Below, one piece after another: positions 1-10,773 of a stretch of DNA of 64,000 nucleotides. The stretch covers positions 13,640,001 to 13,704,000 of the forward strand of contig OZ316893.1 of NCBI GenBank assembly GCA_973895155.1, in the 5' to 3' direction. Position numbers and translations under genes: made by a program. Within the stretch, counting starts at the first letter, position 1, and each line of letters opens with the position of its first letter. The notes below the pieces were generated by a model. That model ran no database searches. It had not been told where the DNA came from and saw only the letters and a program-made list of their open reading frames with translations. This stretch comes from Marsupella aquatica (lineage: Eukaryota; Marchantiophyta).

Positions 1-120
1 GAAACACATTTAGCATCTTTTCTTTCACACATGCACGGTGACATTTGCCACTATGGGAAAAAGAAAAACTCCTTAACAATTACCATGCTGATCACCCTTT
101 TGCTGCTGATTCTGAAGTAG

Positions 121-400
121 TAAGGTGTCGGGCGGGTATACTATTGCGGCAAGGTATAGCATCCAGGTAAAGGTAAGGTATTGCAATTTAACCTTACCCA
201 ACATGTATTGAATTTTGCTATACCTTGTGTAATACCTCACCTGGCAGGTATCCGCCCGTCTTGTACCTTGTCTAATACCTTACCTGGCAGGTATAGATTT
301 TGCTATACTTGTACTAATACCTATTAATACCTCCCATGTATAGAGAGGGGTATAGGCCAGGTATTTATTTATGAAAAATACTTGTGCAAGGGTACTACAT
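121..400. repeat. Array of GGTAT/ATACC motifs, probable subterminal region of a hAT element
   Basis: The stretch is packed with short copies of AAGGTAT, GGTATAG, CTATACC and AATACCT in both orientations. Similar clusters occur at about 1490-1640 and on the far side of the nested copia element, at 8123-8160 and 8743-8830. Dense short subterminal motifs flanking a transposase relic are typical of hAT-type DNA transposons. I could not define exact terminal inverted repeats or a target-site duplication, so element ends are not claimed. Confidence 0.45.
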
Positions 401-539
401 GGGCGGTTGCCGAAGCTGTCACTTCAGTTTTGAGCCCTGTGGTGACTCAGTGCATCTTGTCGGATGTTTTGCATGCAGCCATAGGATTGAGCATAGATTT
501 GAAGGTTGAGGTTGAAAGGAGAACATAGGTTTTCCCAAT

Positions 540-1322
540 CCCTATTGTTGGAGAGTTTGAGTCTGAGCTGGTGATGCTTCATTCACAGATGGCAAGTGAA
601 GCTTTGGCAGTCCTCCGTCCCTTTCTTTCGTTTTGCCAAAGCTATTGCACTGATGGTGTACATAACATGGTATGCATGATGCTTGATCCAGGTACAAAGA
701 TTTGCAAGACCTTATTAAGTAAGTGGGAATATATAGATAGGGCTAAGGTCCTTGTGAGTCTTTATGAGGAGCATGACATGGTGCCAATGGTCATGGCTGC
801 TCGTAGATTTATGAGACCGGAGCATGAGACTGTAAGTTCTAGATCCTACCCCTGGGGTACATGTGCATGCATCTTTGTTTGGGGAAGGTCCATGTTCACA
901 AGCTGCATTGCACCATGTGTGCAAGGCCAAGTTAGATATGTCTAGGCGAGCTCACATCCCATTGGGTGTGGCTCCCTTTGCTTGATGGAAGGAGAATGAG
1001 AGGACTTACCCTGTAGTTGGATTTTTGGCTAGACAATTTCTTGGCATTCCTGACTCCCCAATCGGGTCCCAAATTGAATACGAGCGCATATTCTCGATTG
1101 CTGGTTTGTTGACAAACATTAGTTGACATAGGCTTGGGTAGTTGGGGTTGGAAAACCTTGAGATTTTGGTGATGATCTCCAAGAATTGGCCAGATGATTG
1201 TAGGGTAGACGTGGTTTTGGAGAGTGCTAACATTGGTGACTTCTTGGCTACGGAAGGTGATATCATTGATGCTGCTGAGGATGAGTCGGTTGATGCAGGA
1301 TTGGTGGAGGATGAGCCTTGAC
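540..1322 (+). pseudogene. hAT-superfamily transposase, decayed C-terminal part
   Basis: Two frames carry recognisable pieces of a plant hAT transposase. An open segment at 571-945 contains the stretch before the dimerisation domain (HNMVCMMLDPGTK region). From about 986 another frame reads a hAT dimerisation region with the family hallmarks WKENERTYPVVGFLARQFL and, further on, YERIFSIAGLLTN. The reading then continues through acidic codons to a stop at 1320-1322. At least one frameshift separates the two parts, and in-frame stops occur just before the KENER motif and twice after the IAG motif. Codons downstream of these stops still resemble the family (LGLENLEILVMISKNWP). The protein would have bound and cut transposon ends. 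This copy cannot. It is interrupted on its 3' side by the copia element at 1642. Confidence 0.8.
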
Positions 1323-1636
1323 TATAACATTTATTAGTTTTGATAGAAGTGGTCCCTAAAGTCAAAGCATATGTTGCATCGCCTAGTGTTAAATGTAAAT
1401 TGTGCAAGTTAAAGGTGACTATGATTTTTCTTGATAACATATTGGAGTTTGAGTTCAAATTTTGGGTCAAAATTTGCTATAATGAGTCTTAATTTACTAT
1501 ACCTTAATTTACCTATACCCTTATTACCCCAGTATAGCTCGCCCTAAACTCTATACCTATACCCGGTCTATAATCTGAGTTTATTTTTTTAATATACCTC
1601 TCTATTCGGAATTTTGTTTGGGGGACCTTATATACC

Positions 1637-1641
1637 AATCC
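1637..1641. repeat. Target-site duplication AATCC, left copy, copia element
   Basis: AATCC immediately precedes the TG of the left LTR and recurs immediately after the CA of the right LTR at 8123-8127. Five bases is the usual length for copia integration. Confidence 0.9.
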
Positions 1642-2062
1642 TGTTGGGTATTTACTCTTACGTCTAGGTTAGGTATGACGTGGTTGGTACACCAACGTGG
1701 GTTGGTACAACTACGTGGTTAGGTACAACTACGTGATTAGGTACAACTATGTGGTTAGGTACAACTACGTGATTAGGTACAACTATGTGGTTAGGTACAA
1801 CTAAGTTGCACACTATATCATAAGAGGCATGTGTGCTTGGAGAGGTAGAACCAAGGCTCATTGTTATGGAGCCACTTGAGAGATAGGGAGAGCTTACACT
1901 GTGGAGACTCGGTATAGCCGACGGGCTTAGAGTTCAGTAAAGCTCTCTTGTGTGTTCCCGTGGAGGTAGCCTCAAGGAGGTGAACCACATATCTTTTGTG
2001 TCGACTATTGTGCGTTGGATGGTTCATGGGCTTGCCGTTGCGATCGTCGTCTATGCTCAACA
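1642..2062 (+). repeat. Left (5') LTR of copia element
   Basis: This 421-bp repeat begins TGTTGGG and ends CTCAACA. It contains an internal minisatellite of 18-bp units of the form GGTTAGGTACAACTACGT, with one more unit than the right LTR, which accounts for the length difference. Outside that tract the two LTRs are almost identical. The segment should contain the element's promoter and polyadenylation signals. I did not pinpoint a TATA box with confidence. Confidence 0.95.
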
Positions 2063-2064
2063 AT

Positions 2065-2076
2065 TGGTATCAGAGC
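2065..2076 (+). promoter_or_regulatory. Primer-binding site for initiator tRNA-Met
   Basis: TGGTATCAGAGC lies two bases after the left LTR. It is the standard plant copia primer-binding site, complementary to the 3' end of initiator methionine tRNA, where reverse transcription starts. Confidence 0.92.
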
Positions 2077-3216
2077 ATGCTTGGGAGGTGACGTGTGTTC
2101 GTGACGGGATTTCATGACGGTTTTTTCCAGCGTTGAGTGTCGGTGGATTTCCCAGAGTTCCGTCGCATGGAACTTGGAGTTTATGGGCTCAACGGATAGA
2201 TCAGGGCAAGAGCTTTCTAACGGTGTGAAGAAATCGCTGAACGGAGCTCGTGGTGCAGAGAGATCTAAGTTTTTCATCGTTCTGGATTTTGTGAAGAAAG
2301 TTGGCAATCGACTCGGAGGGAGAAGCGTCAAGTGTTTTTACTCAACGGAGAGATTGAGGCAAGACGATTGTTTTGAGTCTGGGATTGGCTCTTTGATGCA
2401 AAGAGGAAGGCTAAGAAAAATCAATTACCTTGTTGGACTTGGTGACGACACCAAGTGCAATTGATCAACATTCGTTGTTGACAAGGTACCATTTTTTTCT
2501 CTTTGAAAAACTGATTCGAAATTGGCTATGGCAATTGAGAGAAATCTGTCATCTTTACCAATTTTTTCTCCCTCATTCTTTCCTCGTTTTGGGTGCTTCT
2601 TATATCGATCTTCACCACCTCGGAGTCTAGTTTCCAAATCTGAAATCAGATCTTGATTTCGTCAAAACCCGAGTGAGATATCTTGCGTTTGGTGTCGAGG
2701 GGTACATTCTGCCGTGTGTATTTTCTGCGCGCGCGACCAGATTTCGACGACGAAGGGTGGTAGGGGGTTTTGGGGGTTCGAGGACACGTGTCAGCCCCTC
2801 GATTGTTCTTCCAAAATTCCCACAGGGCCTGTACAAGGGTCATAGAATATTCCAAAAAACCAGAGAGCTATTTTTTGACCGTCCGACAAAGATTTCATCC
2901 GCCGAACGGTAACTTTTTTGGTTATTTTTCGGCGAGGTCGTAGCCATTGAAGTTGGCAACGTGGCGCACCAATCACATCGCAATTCCGACAACGGGTTGT
3001 ACTTGGTATTTTGGTTATTCCCTGAGGTGGTCAAAACGGGGGAGTTTCCCAAGGTTTTACCCACCTCGACCGAAATTTGAATAACTTTTCCGTCAAATTT
3101 CGATTTTGATTTCGGTTTTCAGTATTGGACTCCTAGCTTTGTGGGCTACGCGGCGGTGTTGAGTTTCGAGTTTTTTGAGAAGTTGTGAAAAATAACATTT
3201 TTTGTGATTTTCTCAT
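2077..3216 (+). other. Untranslated leader of the copia element
   Basis: About 1.1 kb separates the primer-binding site from the gag start. It has only short open frames without recognisable domains. A long leader between PBS and gag is common in plant copia elements and would carry packaging signals, which I cannot identify by eye. Confidence 0.6.
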
Positions 3217-6200
3217 ATGAGTGATTCGGAGGAGTTTTTCGAAGACGTGGAACTTGAAGCACGAGGATCACTGCAGAGGTTTCAGGGGCAGAGAGAGGAG
3301 CAGGAGGAAGAGCACGTGACATCGATACCATCACCGGTGCGACGTGTGGTGGAGGAAGCAGTACTACTACCGGAGCTCACGGTAGTGCCAAAGAAGAAGA
3401 TGGGGACTTTCAAGCTTGGGGGACCCAAGTATGAAGTGACAAAGTATGATGGGCGCTCTGACTACTTGCTATGGGAGAAGCAGGTGAAGGGAGTGCTCTA
3501 TGCGTCAGGGATGGGCCAACTGCTGAGCCCTCGTGAAGACGATGTTGATGAGAAACAATGGGACCGCATGCAGGAGCAGGGAGTGTGGTGTGTTACACTC
3601 TATCTCATGCCTCCCATCATCAAGCAGTTGGGTGCACATAAGGATTGCATGTCCTTGTTTGCGGAATTGCAGAGCAAGTATCACCGTATGGAGTTGTCGA
3701 ACCGGCTCTACACTTCCTACAAACTGATGAGTTTTAGGATGAAGGAATCCGGTACGAAGTTGCAAGACCATGTGGATGCTTTCAACGACATGGTCGTTGA
3801 CTTGGAAAACCTTGGGGAGACTTTGAATGATGAGACGAAGGCTCTGCAGCTTCTTAGTTCATTGCCTCCATCTTACCAGTCCCTATCACGAGTGTTGTTG
3901 CATCGTGATAGGGATACCATTTCATACAATGACGTGGTAAGTTCTCTGCTTAGTGATGATCTTTAGCAGAAGATGCACATCACGTCACAGCCTTCATCAT
4001 CTGGTGCTGCCCTCAATGTTAACCATGGGAGGAGTATGCAGCGACCAACTGGGGACCGTAGAACCCAGTTTAGATCTAAATCCAGATCTAAGTCCAAGGG
4101 TAAATCCCCTCAGAGGAGGCAGGTGACATGTTGGAAGTGCAACCAAGTTGGACACTTCAAGCGAGACTATAAGGGAAAGGCAACGGAAACTTCATCGGCA
4201 AATGTGGCTAGGGCTGATGGAGAAGCTGATTTACTCAATGATGAGTATGTTTTATGAAGCCGGGGATATGCCCTGTGCACGTCATCTAGGAGAGAAGATG
4301 ATGGGTGGATTCTTGATTGTGTTTGCTCTTTTCATATTTGTTACATTCGTGAGTTTTTCAGTTCTTACTCTTTTTCAAACGGTTCAGTTCTGATGGGAAA
4401 TGATCACTCTTGTCAAATTAAGGGAATTGGGTCTGTGAAGATTCAAATGTTTGATGGCGCTATGCGCACAGTGTCTGGAGTCAGGTATGTACCTAGTATG
4501 CGTAAGAATCTGATTTCACTCAATGTGTTGGATTCAAATGGTCATCAATGGAGCGTTATTGATGGTGAACTTCAAGTCAGGTCGGGAGAGATAGTGATTT
4601 TGAAGGGGAGTAGACAAAAGAATTTGTATGTGTTACAGGGCAATACTATATGTGGAGAGGCCAATGTAACCAAGTCTCACGAGGAGATGACTCAACTGTG
4701 GCATTCACGGCTAGGCCACATGAGTGAGAAGGGTTTGGCTATCTTACGGAAGAATGGACTCATTTCTGATTTGCAATCTTGTAAATTAGAGTTTTGTGAG
4801 CATTGCATTCTTGGAAAGCAGCATCGTCGTGCTTTTGGTGTTGGAACTCATCGTTCCAAAGCGGTTCTTGAGTACATACATAGTGACGTGTGAGGTCCAT
4901 CCCCGACTCCCTCACACTCTGGAAAGTTGTACTATGTATCATTTATTGATGATTACTTAAGATTTATGTGGATTTATTTCATGACGCATAAGTCTGATGT
5001 CTTGTCCATTTTTAAGAAGTGGAAGGCCCAGGTGGAAAATCAGACTGGAAACACGATCAAGTGTTTGGATACAAGGGTGAACAGTCTGAGGTCAGACAAC
5101 GGCGGGGAGTACACTTCAATGGAATTTGAAGAGTACTGTTCAGAACAGGGGATAACTCGCCATCTCACCACAGTTTATACTCCGCAGCAGAATGGTGTCG
5201 TTGAGAGGCTCAATCGGACACTGTTGGAGCGGTCACGGAGTATGTTGAGCCAATTAGGTTTACCACAAGAATTTTGGGCAGAATCTGTCAATACCGCAGC
5301 TTATTTGGTAAATCTTTCTCCTTCTAGTGCTATCAATTTCAAAACGCCGTTTGAGATGCGCTATAAGCGGCAAATAGACTATCATGGCTTGGTAGTTTTT
5401 GGAAATGATGCATATGCTCTCACACCGAAGCAGAATAGGACCAAGTTGGATCCTACCTCCAAGAAATGTGTTTTTCTTGGGTACCAGAGTGGTGTGAAAG
5501 CCTATAGGCTATGGGATCCTATTGCCTGTAAGCTCGTTGTCAGTAGGGATGTTTCCTTCAATGAATCCAGATTATTGAAGGAGGGGGAGAATACTCAGGT
5601 CTCCCGTACTGACAAAGGAAAATCTCCTATCCTGGATCTCGTTGAGGGGGAGATTGGTTATGAGGTGCATGACCGGAGAGAAGGAGTTGCTCCAATTATG
5701 GAGCTGGTTCCTGTGCTAGAGGAACCAGAGGAGTTTGTTGATGCTGGTGAGCAGCAAGTGGATGCTGTTGAGCTTCAAATTGTACCAGCACACGCAGATC
5801 AATCGGAGTCATCGGCTAGAAGAACATCTGGTCGCATTGTTCGCGCTACACCAAGGTATGGACAGTGGGTTGATTCATCTCAACTGCAAGAGGATGATTT
5901 TACAACTGATGATGAGGGTGATGCGTTAATTTTGGAAGAAGGGGAACCCTCTTCATTTCATGAGGCAAGTGCTTCAAAGGAGAAGCAGAAGTGGACTGCA
6001 GCAATGCAAACGGAGATGCAGTCACTAAAGGACAACAAAACTTGGGAGCTTGTTAAGCTGCCTAAGGGTCAGCAAGTGGTGGACAACAAGTGGATCTACA
6101 AGCTAAAGGATAATTCCATAGGAAATGGATCGAAGGTCTACAAGGCTAGGTTGGTAGCAAAGGGATTCACACAAGAGAAAGGGTGGATTACAATGAGGTC

Positions 6201-7529
6201 TTCTCACCAGTTGCTAAGTACTCTACAATACGACTATTGTGTGTACTTGTTGTAATGTTTGGTCTGCTGCTAGATCAAATGGATGTTGTCACAGCTTTCC
6301 TCTATGGCACATTGGAAGAGGTGATCTTCATGAGACAACCGCTAGGTTTTGTGAAGAGAGGACAGGAGGAATTGGTTTGCAGATTGCTGAAATCCTTGTA
6401 TGGGTTGAAGCAGTCACCAAGACAGTGGAACAAGTGGTTTGACGATTGGATTCGGTCACAAGGTTTTCACAGAAGTGTATTTGACCCTTGTGTGTATTTG
6501 AAACCGATAAAGAATGTTGTCTTTGGGTTCATTATTTTAGTATTTTATGTGGATGATATGCTAATTGCAACCAAGGATAGGTCTGAGATTGTTAAGCTCA
6601 AGGCACTGCTTAGTGCAGAGTTTAAGATGAAGGACTTAGGGCCAGCTAAGAGGATTTTGGGTATGGAGATCACTAGGGGCTTGGAGGCTGGCAAGCTATG
6701 GTTGACGCAGAGCAGTTATGCGAGGAAGGTAATTGCAAGGTTCAACATGGGGAATAGCAAGCCAGTAAGTACCCCGTTGGCTCCATACTTCAAGTTATCA
6801 TCAGCGTTCTGTCCTACGGATGACACAGAGAAGGGGTTCATGTCAAAGGTTCCGTATGACAAGGCAGTGGGGAGTCTCATGTATTTGATGACTTGCACTA
6901 GACCTGATCTTGCCATGGCTATGGGCAAGGTGAGCAGGTACATGTCGAATCCAAGGAAGGTACACTGGGAAGCAGTGAAGTGGATTATCAGGTACTTGAA
7001 GTTTACCGTGGATCATGGTCTTTTATTTGATGCGAATGCAAAGAATGCTAAATCATTGATTGGCTATGTTGATTCTGACTATGAACAAGATTTGGACCGA
7101 AGGAGATCAATAACAGGATACGTGTTCACACTTGGTGGTGGATGCATAAGTTGGAGGTCTACTTTGCAGAAGTGTATTGCTCAGTCTACTACAGAAGCGG
7201 AGTATGTTGCAGCTGCGGAAGCAGCAAAGGAAGCGATTTGGTTGGATAGACTTATCACTGAAATAGGATTGCCACAGGGGAATATGAAGCTCCATTGTGA
7301 TAGTCAAAGTGCGCTCCACCTTGCTGTGAACCAGGTGATGGAGAGCAGAGTGAAGCACATTGACGTCAGGTACCATTTTATCAGGCAGGTTGTGTTTGAT
7401 AATTTGTTTGAGCTAGTCAAGATTGATGGTAAACTCAACCCCGTTGACGCATTTACCAAAGTGATTCCTTTGGAGAGTTTCTCAAGACACCGTGACATAT
7501 TACAGGTTTTGCAATTGCATCACAAGTAG
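3217..7529 (+). pseudogene. copia gag-pol polyprotein (GAG, protease, integrase, RT, RNase H), inactivated
   Basis: A single frame runs from ATG 3217 to about 6180, interrupted by a TAG at 3964-3966 and TGAs at 4255-4257 and 4891-4893. A one-base deletion near 6181, in a run of Gs after the FTQEKG motif, moves the rest to another frame ending at 7529. Order: Gag; a zinc knuckle near 4128-4176 (CWKCNQVGHFKRDY, last cysteine replaced by tyrosine); protease near 4300-4330, where the usual aspartate-serine-glycine is DCV; the pre-integrase HxRLGH motif near 4700; integrase with D, D and E visible (FIDDY, RSDNGGEY, GVVERLN); RT with YVDDML near 6549; and RNase H ending STTEAEY. The TGA at 4891 falls where a tryptophan is expected, consistent with G-to-A change. 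The copy cannot make an active polyprotein. Confidence 0.93.
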
Positions 7530-7704
7530 AGTTTTCTTAACATTCATTGTAATTACTGATATATGCTCTTCCTCATTCCTATGTATTAGGCTACGGCTTA
7601 GTTCTGGTTTGCTCTAGTTAGAGAGCGAAACCGGTTTGGTTTTTGTCCAGAACTTCCCGCTGAGGGATCATATACATTGGCAGTATTACTCTCCCCTAGA
7701 CCAG

Positions 7705-7719
7705 AGTCAAGGGGAAGAT
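7705..7719 (+). promoter_or_regulatory. Polypurine tract of copia element
   Basis: A purine run (AAGGGGAAGA) lies directly before the TG of the right LTR. This is the expected primer site for plus-strand synthesis. Confidence 0.85.
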
Positions 7720-8122
7720 TGTTGGGTATTTACTCTTACGTCTAGGTTAGGTATGACGTGGTTGGTACAACAACGTGGGTTGGTACAACTACGTGGTTAG
7801 GTACAACTATGTGGTTAGGTACAACTACGTGATTAGGTACAACTATGTGGTTAGGTACAACTAAGTTGCACACTATATCATAAGAGGCATGTGTGCTTGG
7901 AGAGGTAGAACCAAGGCTCATTGTTATGGAGCCACTTGAGAGATAGGGAGAGCTTACACTGTGGAGACTCGGTATAGCCGACGGGCTTAGAGTTCAGTAA
8001 AGCTCTCTTGTGTGTTCCCGTGGAGGTAGCCTCAAGGAGGTGAACCACGTATCTTTTGTGTCGACTATTGTGCGTTGGATGGTTCATGGGCTTGCCGTTG
8101 CGATCGTCGTCTATGCTCAACA
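7720..8122 (+). repeat. Right (3') LTR of copia element
   Basis: A 403-bp repeat beginning TGTTGGG and ending CTCAACA, near-identical to the left LTR but with one 18-bp minisatellite unit fewer. It is followed by the second AATCC. Confidence 0.95.
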
Positions 8123-8125
8123 AAT

Positions 8126-8773
8126 CCAATACCTTACCTTGCCGGCCAGGGAGTGTCCATATAGCATGCTCATCCTGGAACATGCTTACATATTTGTCTT
8201 GTAGTGATTCTCTTTCAACGAGAGGTAGAATACTTTCTCACTTTGAAAAAGACAATTACATTAACTATTGTACAATGTGTTTAACTATTGTACTGTGGGT
8301 ACAATATTTGTTGAAGAGAAATAAGTGAACTTTTTAACCTTTAATTTTGAGCTGTATTTTTAGGGACTCTTTATTCAGGTGACACTTATTGATGTATAAA
8401 CCATAAGTATTGTAAAGTTATCAACCAACGGGGATATAAGCTACAGGACATCCAACTGTTGAGTTCTAGTTGCCCGGTTGAGTTTGGTGGAGAGTCTCTC
8501 CTTCTCAGAAGTAAGGACTACTTGAACAAAGCAAAGTAGAGTAGTAAAAAGATCAACATTTACTCTAAAGTACCTGAGTTAAAACTAAGGCATTTAAAAA
8601 ATTACGGGGGTTAGAAGAAAATACTAAATTTGAAATAATACAAAGCATAAGCCTAGACTAGGTCAAATGCATATAAAAATACATGACAAGAAACATGAGT
8701 AAGACAAGACAACCAAAAGGTATTCTGCCATATAGCAGCCTCCAATACCTTACCTTGCCGGCCAGGGATGTCC
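8126..8773. repeat. Short repeat insertion flanked by a ~33-bp direct duplication
   Basis: The hAT-derived sequence CCAATACCTTACCTTGCCGG with its continuation to TGTCC occurs at 8126-8160 and again at about 8743-8773. Between the copies lies about 580 bp beginning ATATAGCATGCTCATCCTGG and ending GCCATATAGCAG. A diverged relative of this insert is at about 41275-41860. The insert has no long ORF and no obvious terminal inverted repeats. Class unknown; it could be a non-autonomous element or a recombination product. Confidence 0.6.
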
Positions 8774-10773
8774 ACTATACCTTTACCTTGGCTGGTATAA
8801 GGAAAGCCCTATACCGGCCTGGTTTTGACAGGACAAAATTTGGTCACGGACTATTCTCATGGAAAATAAAATACTCCTCAGTATTGGGTCTCCTGCCTTT
8901 GGGGATCCTGTGAGTGTTTTAAAAACACTTTGTTCCTTGGCAGTGTGTTATATATAGATACTACCATATCCATATCCATATCCAAGGAGCCCAGCCTGTC
9001 CTGTACATTGTATGGTGAGCTGCTGTTCTGTGGCTACAAGGAAGTTGACACTAGAGGATTTGAGCCAAAAGATTGAACGGTATCACTCGAGCAGGTTGTG
9101 TCGGTCGTGTGTGTGGTTATGAGGGACTTACTCTCGGAGCTTTCGAGAGCCAGAAATTGCAGTGAATCGCTGGAGCAGGTTGTTGGATTCATGCTGAAAG
9201 ACAACCTCTTGGAAACGGTTCATCGGTGTGGAGTAGAACAACACCACTGATTAGACATCACACAGTACAGTACTTGATCTTTTTGGGAGTTGTGCTCTTT
9301 CAACAACACTGGAGCAGGTTCTAGCTTTTCACTCTAAAGGAGAACATCTTGGAAGTGATCAACGAAGCAGAGTAGAACAGCGGAACCCAACAACTGAGCA
9401 TAGCACAGCTTCACATTTTGGGGGTTGAGGGATTTATGGAGACGAACAACATCTTGAACTGGCTGAACAAGACTCACGAGAACAATGGCTGATCGATCAG
9501 AGCAGTAGTTCATACCTTGTTGGGATTAGCCTATTTAGAAATCGAGCATTGGCAAATTTTCCATTTCACGGAGGCCGGCGGAACGCAAGCAATCAAGCAG
9601 TCCGTTTTGTGGATGGATCAATGAGGACCATTCCAGCATTGTGGGAGATGTTTCTAATAATACGAGCTTGACGGTTTCGCTTCTTGTCGTGACACAGCCG
9701 TGAAGTCCGTGTGCAACCGACTACCGTATGCAACAGGAAGGTAATGTATTATGTTCTGCTTGTGGGACCTTTCAGCTCAAGCGCAATGCACTCGGGGGGA
9801 TTTTAAATTGTTACATGTTACTTATGAGCCTTTCAGCTCAATTGGAACTGCGTTGGGTGAAGTGCTCCATCTTGACGCATTATTCGAGCAGAGTCCAGTC
9901 TCCGGCTGTTTGCAATGCACACTTCTCTCTCGCTGCGTACAATTGGTACACGAGAATCATTCGATCGTTTTCGTCTTTGAACTTTCCTGCTTTGGGTCGA
10001 GGAAACAGGTTCTCATGGTGATGATCGTTTTCATCTTTGATCTTTTCTGCTGTGGGTCGAGGAAACAGGTAGAGGGACTGTTTCTTCCTCGATGAGGTTA
10101 CGAATAAGTGATCCTGTGCAGTCATCAAGGAGAATGTTTTCTTGACAAAATACATGAAATGTCAAGAAAATAGACATAATTCAATTTAAGTGGAATGACA
10201 GTCTCCCAATTTCGACGAGGCTGCAAAACATATTGGGCAGCCTCCGTGGGAAACTTGGTGTTACATATAAATGGATTCCTGGTCCCAAGTCTAGGCGAGG
10301 TTCAAAGAATCACTTTTAATTCCGCAAAGAATGATTTTGTACAAAATTCTTGGGGCAGCGCTACGGTGCAAACTGAAATACCAAGGGACAGCGTATACAG
10401 ATCATATACAAGTGCTATCCCCACAATTTGGTCCTCTGCTGAGATGAGATATCGGACTATCTTGTCCTCTATATGAGTACAACGTCAATGGAGAGAAATA
10501 AGCGTAGTGCTTCAGATCTTGTCCATTCGAATGAGAGAGTCGCACTTTCTCAATCTCAACAATAGTAAATCATAGACTGATCTATGTACACTAGTAACCA
10601 CTGTGTTCAAGGCTGGTCAGTACCTTATCTTTTCAAGACATGACACTAAAATTCGAACGTCACAAAGCCTTGCTTCATATGCCACACAACCTTCGGCACA
10701 TCCCAAAAAGAATGTTCTCGACTGAGAAAGAACTGGTCTGCATAACGTAGCCTTCGTGCTGCCCTTGTCGAAA
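8774..10773. other. Intergenic stretch without a recognisable gene
   Basis: It holds short simple repeats (CCATAT units near 8968-8988) and repeated ACTGGAGCAGG-like phrases around 9080-9320. There is also a small tandem duplication of about 47 bp, ending GGGTCGAGGAAACAGGT, at about 9963-10009 and 10023-10070. Open frames here are short and resemble nothing I recognise. The right end should include the 3' untranslated region of the minus-strand bZIP gene. Confidence 0.5.

Larger units (their letters stand above)
1642..8122 (+). mobile_element. Ty1/copia LTR retrotransposon, complete structure, coding region broken
   Basis: Boundaries are directly visible. There are TG...CA long terminal repeats at 1642-2062 and 7720-8122, and a 5-bp target-site duplication AATCC at 1637-1641 and 8123-8127. 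A primer-binding site sits just inside the left LTR and a purine tract just before the right LTR. The domain order is gag, protease, integrase, reverse transcriptase, RNase H. Integrase before RT defines Ty1/copia. The element inserted into the ATACC-rich 3' side of the decayed hAT transposon. By eye the LTRs differ by about two substitutions and one 18-bp repeat unit, which implies recent insertion, yet the gag-pol frame has three stops and a frameshift. Confidence 0.95.
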
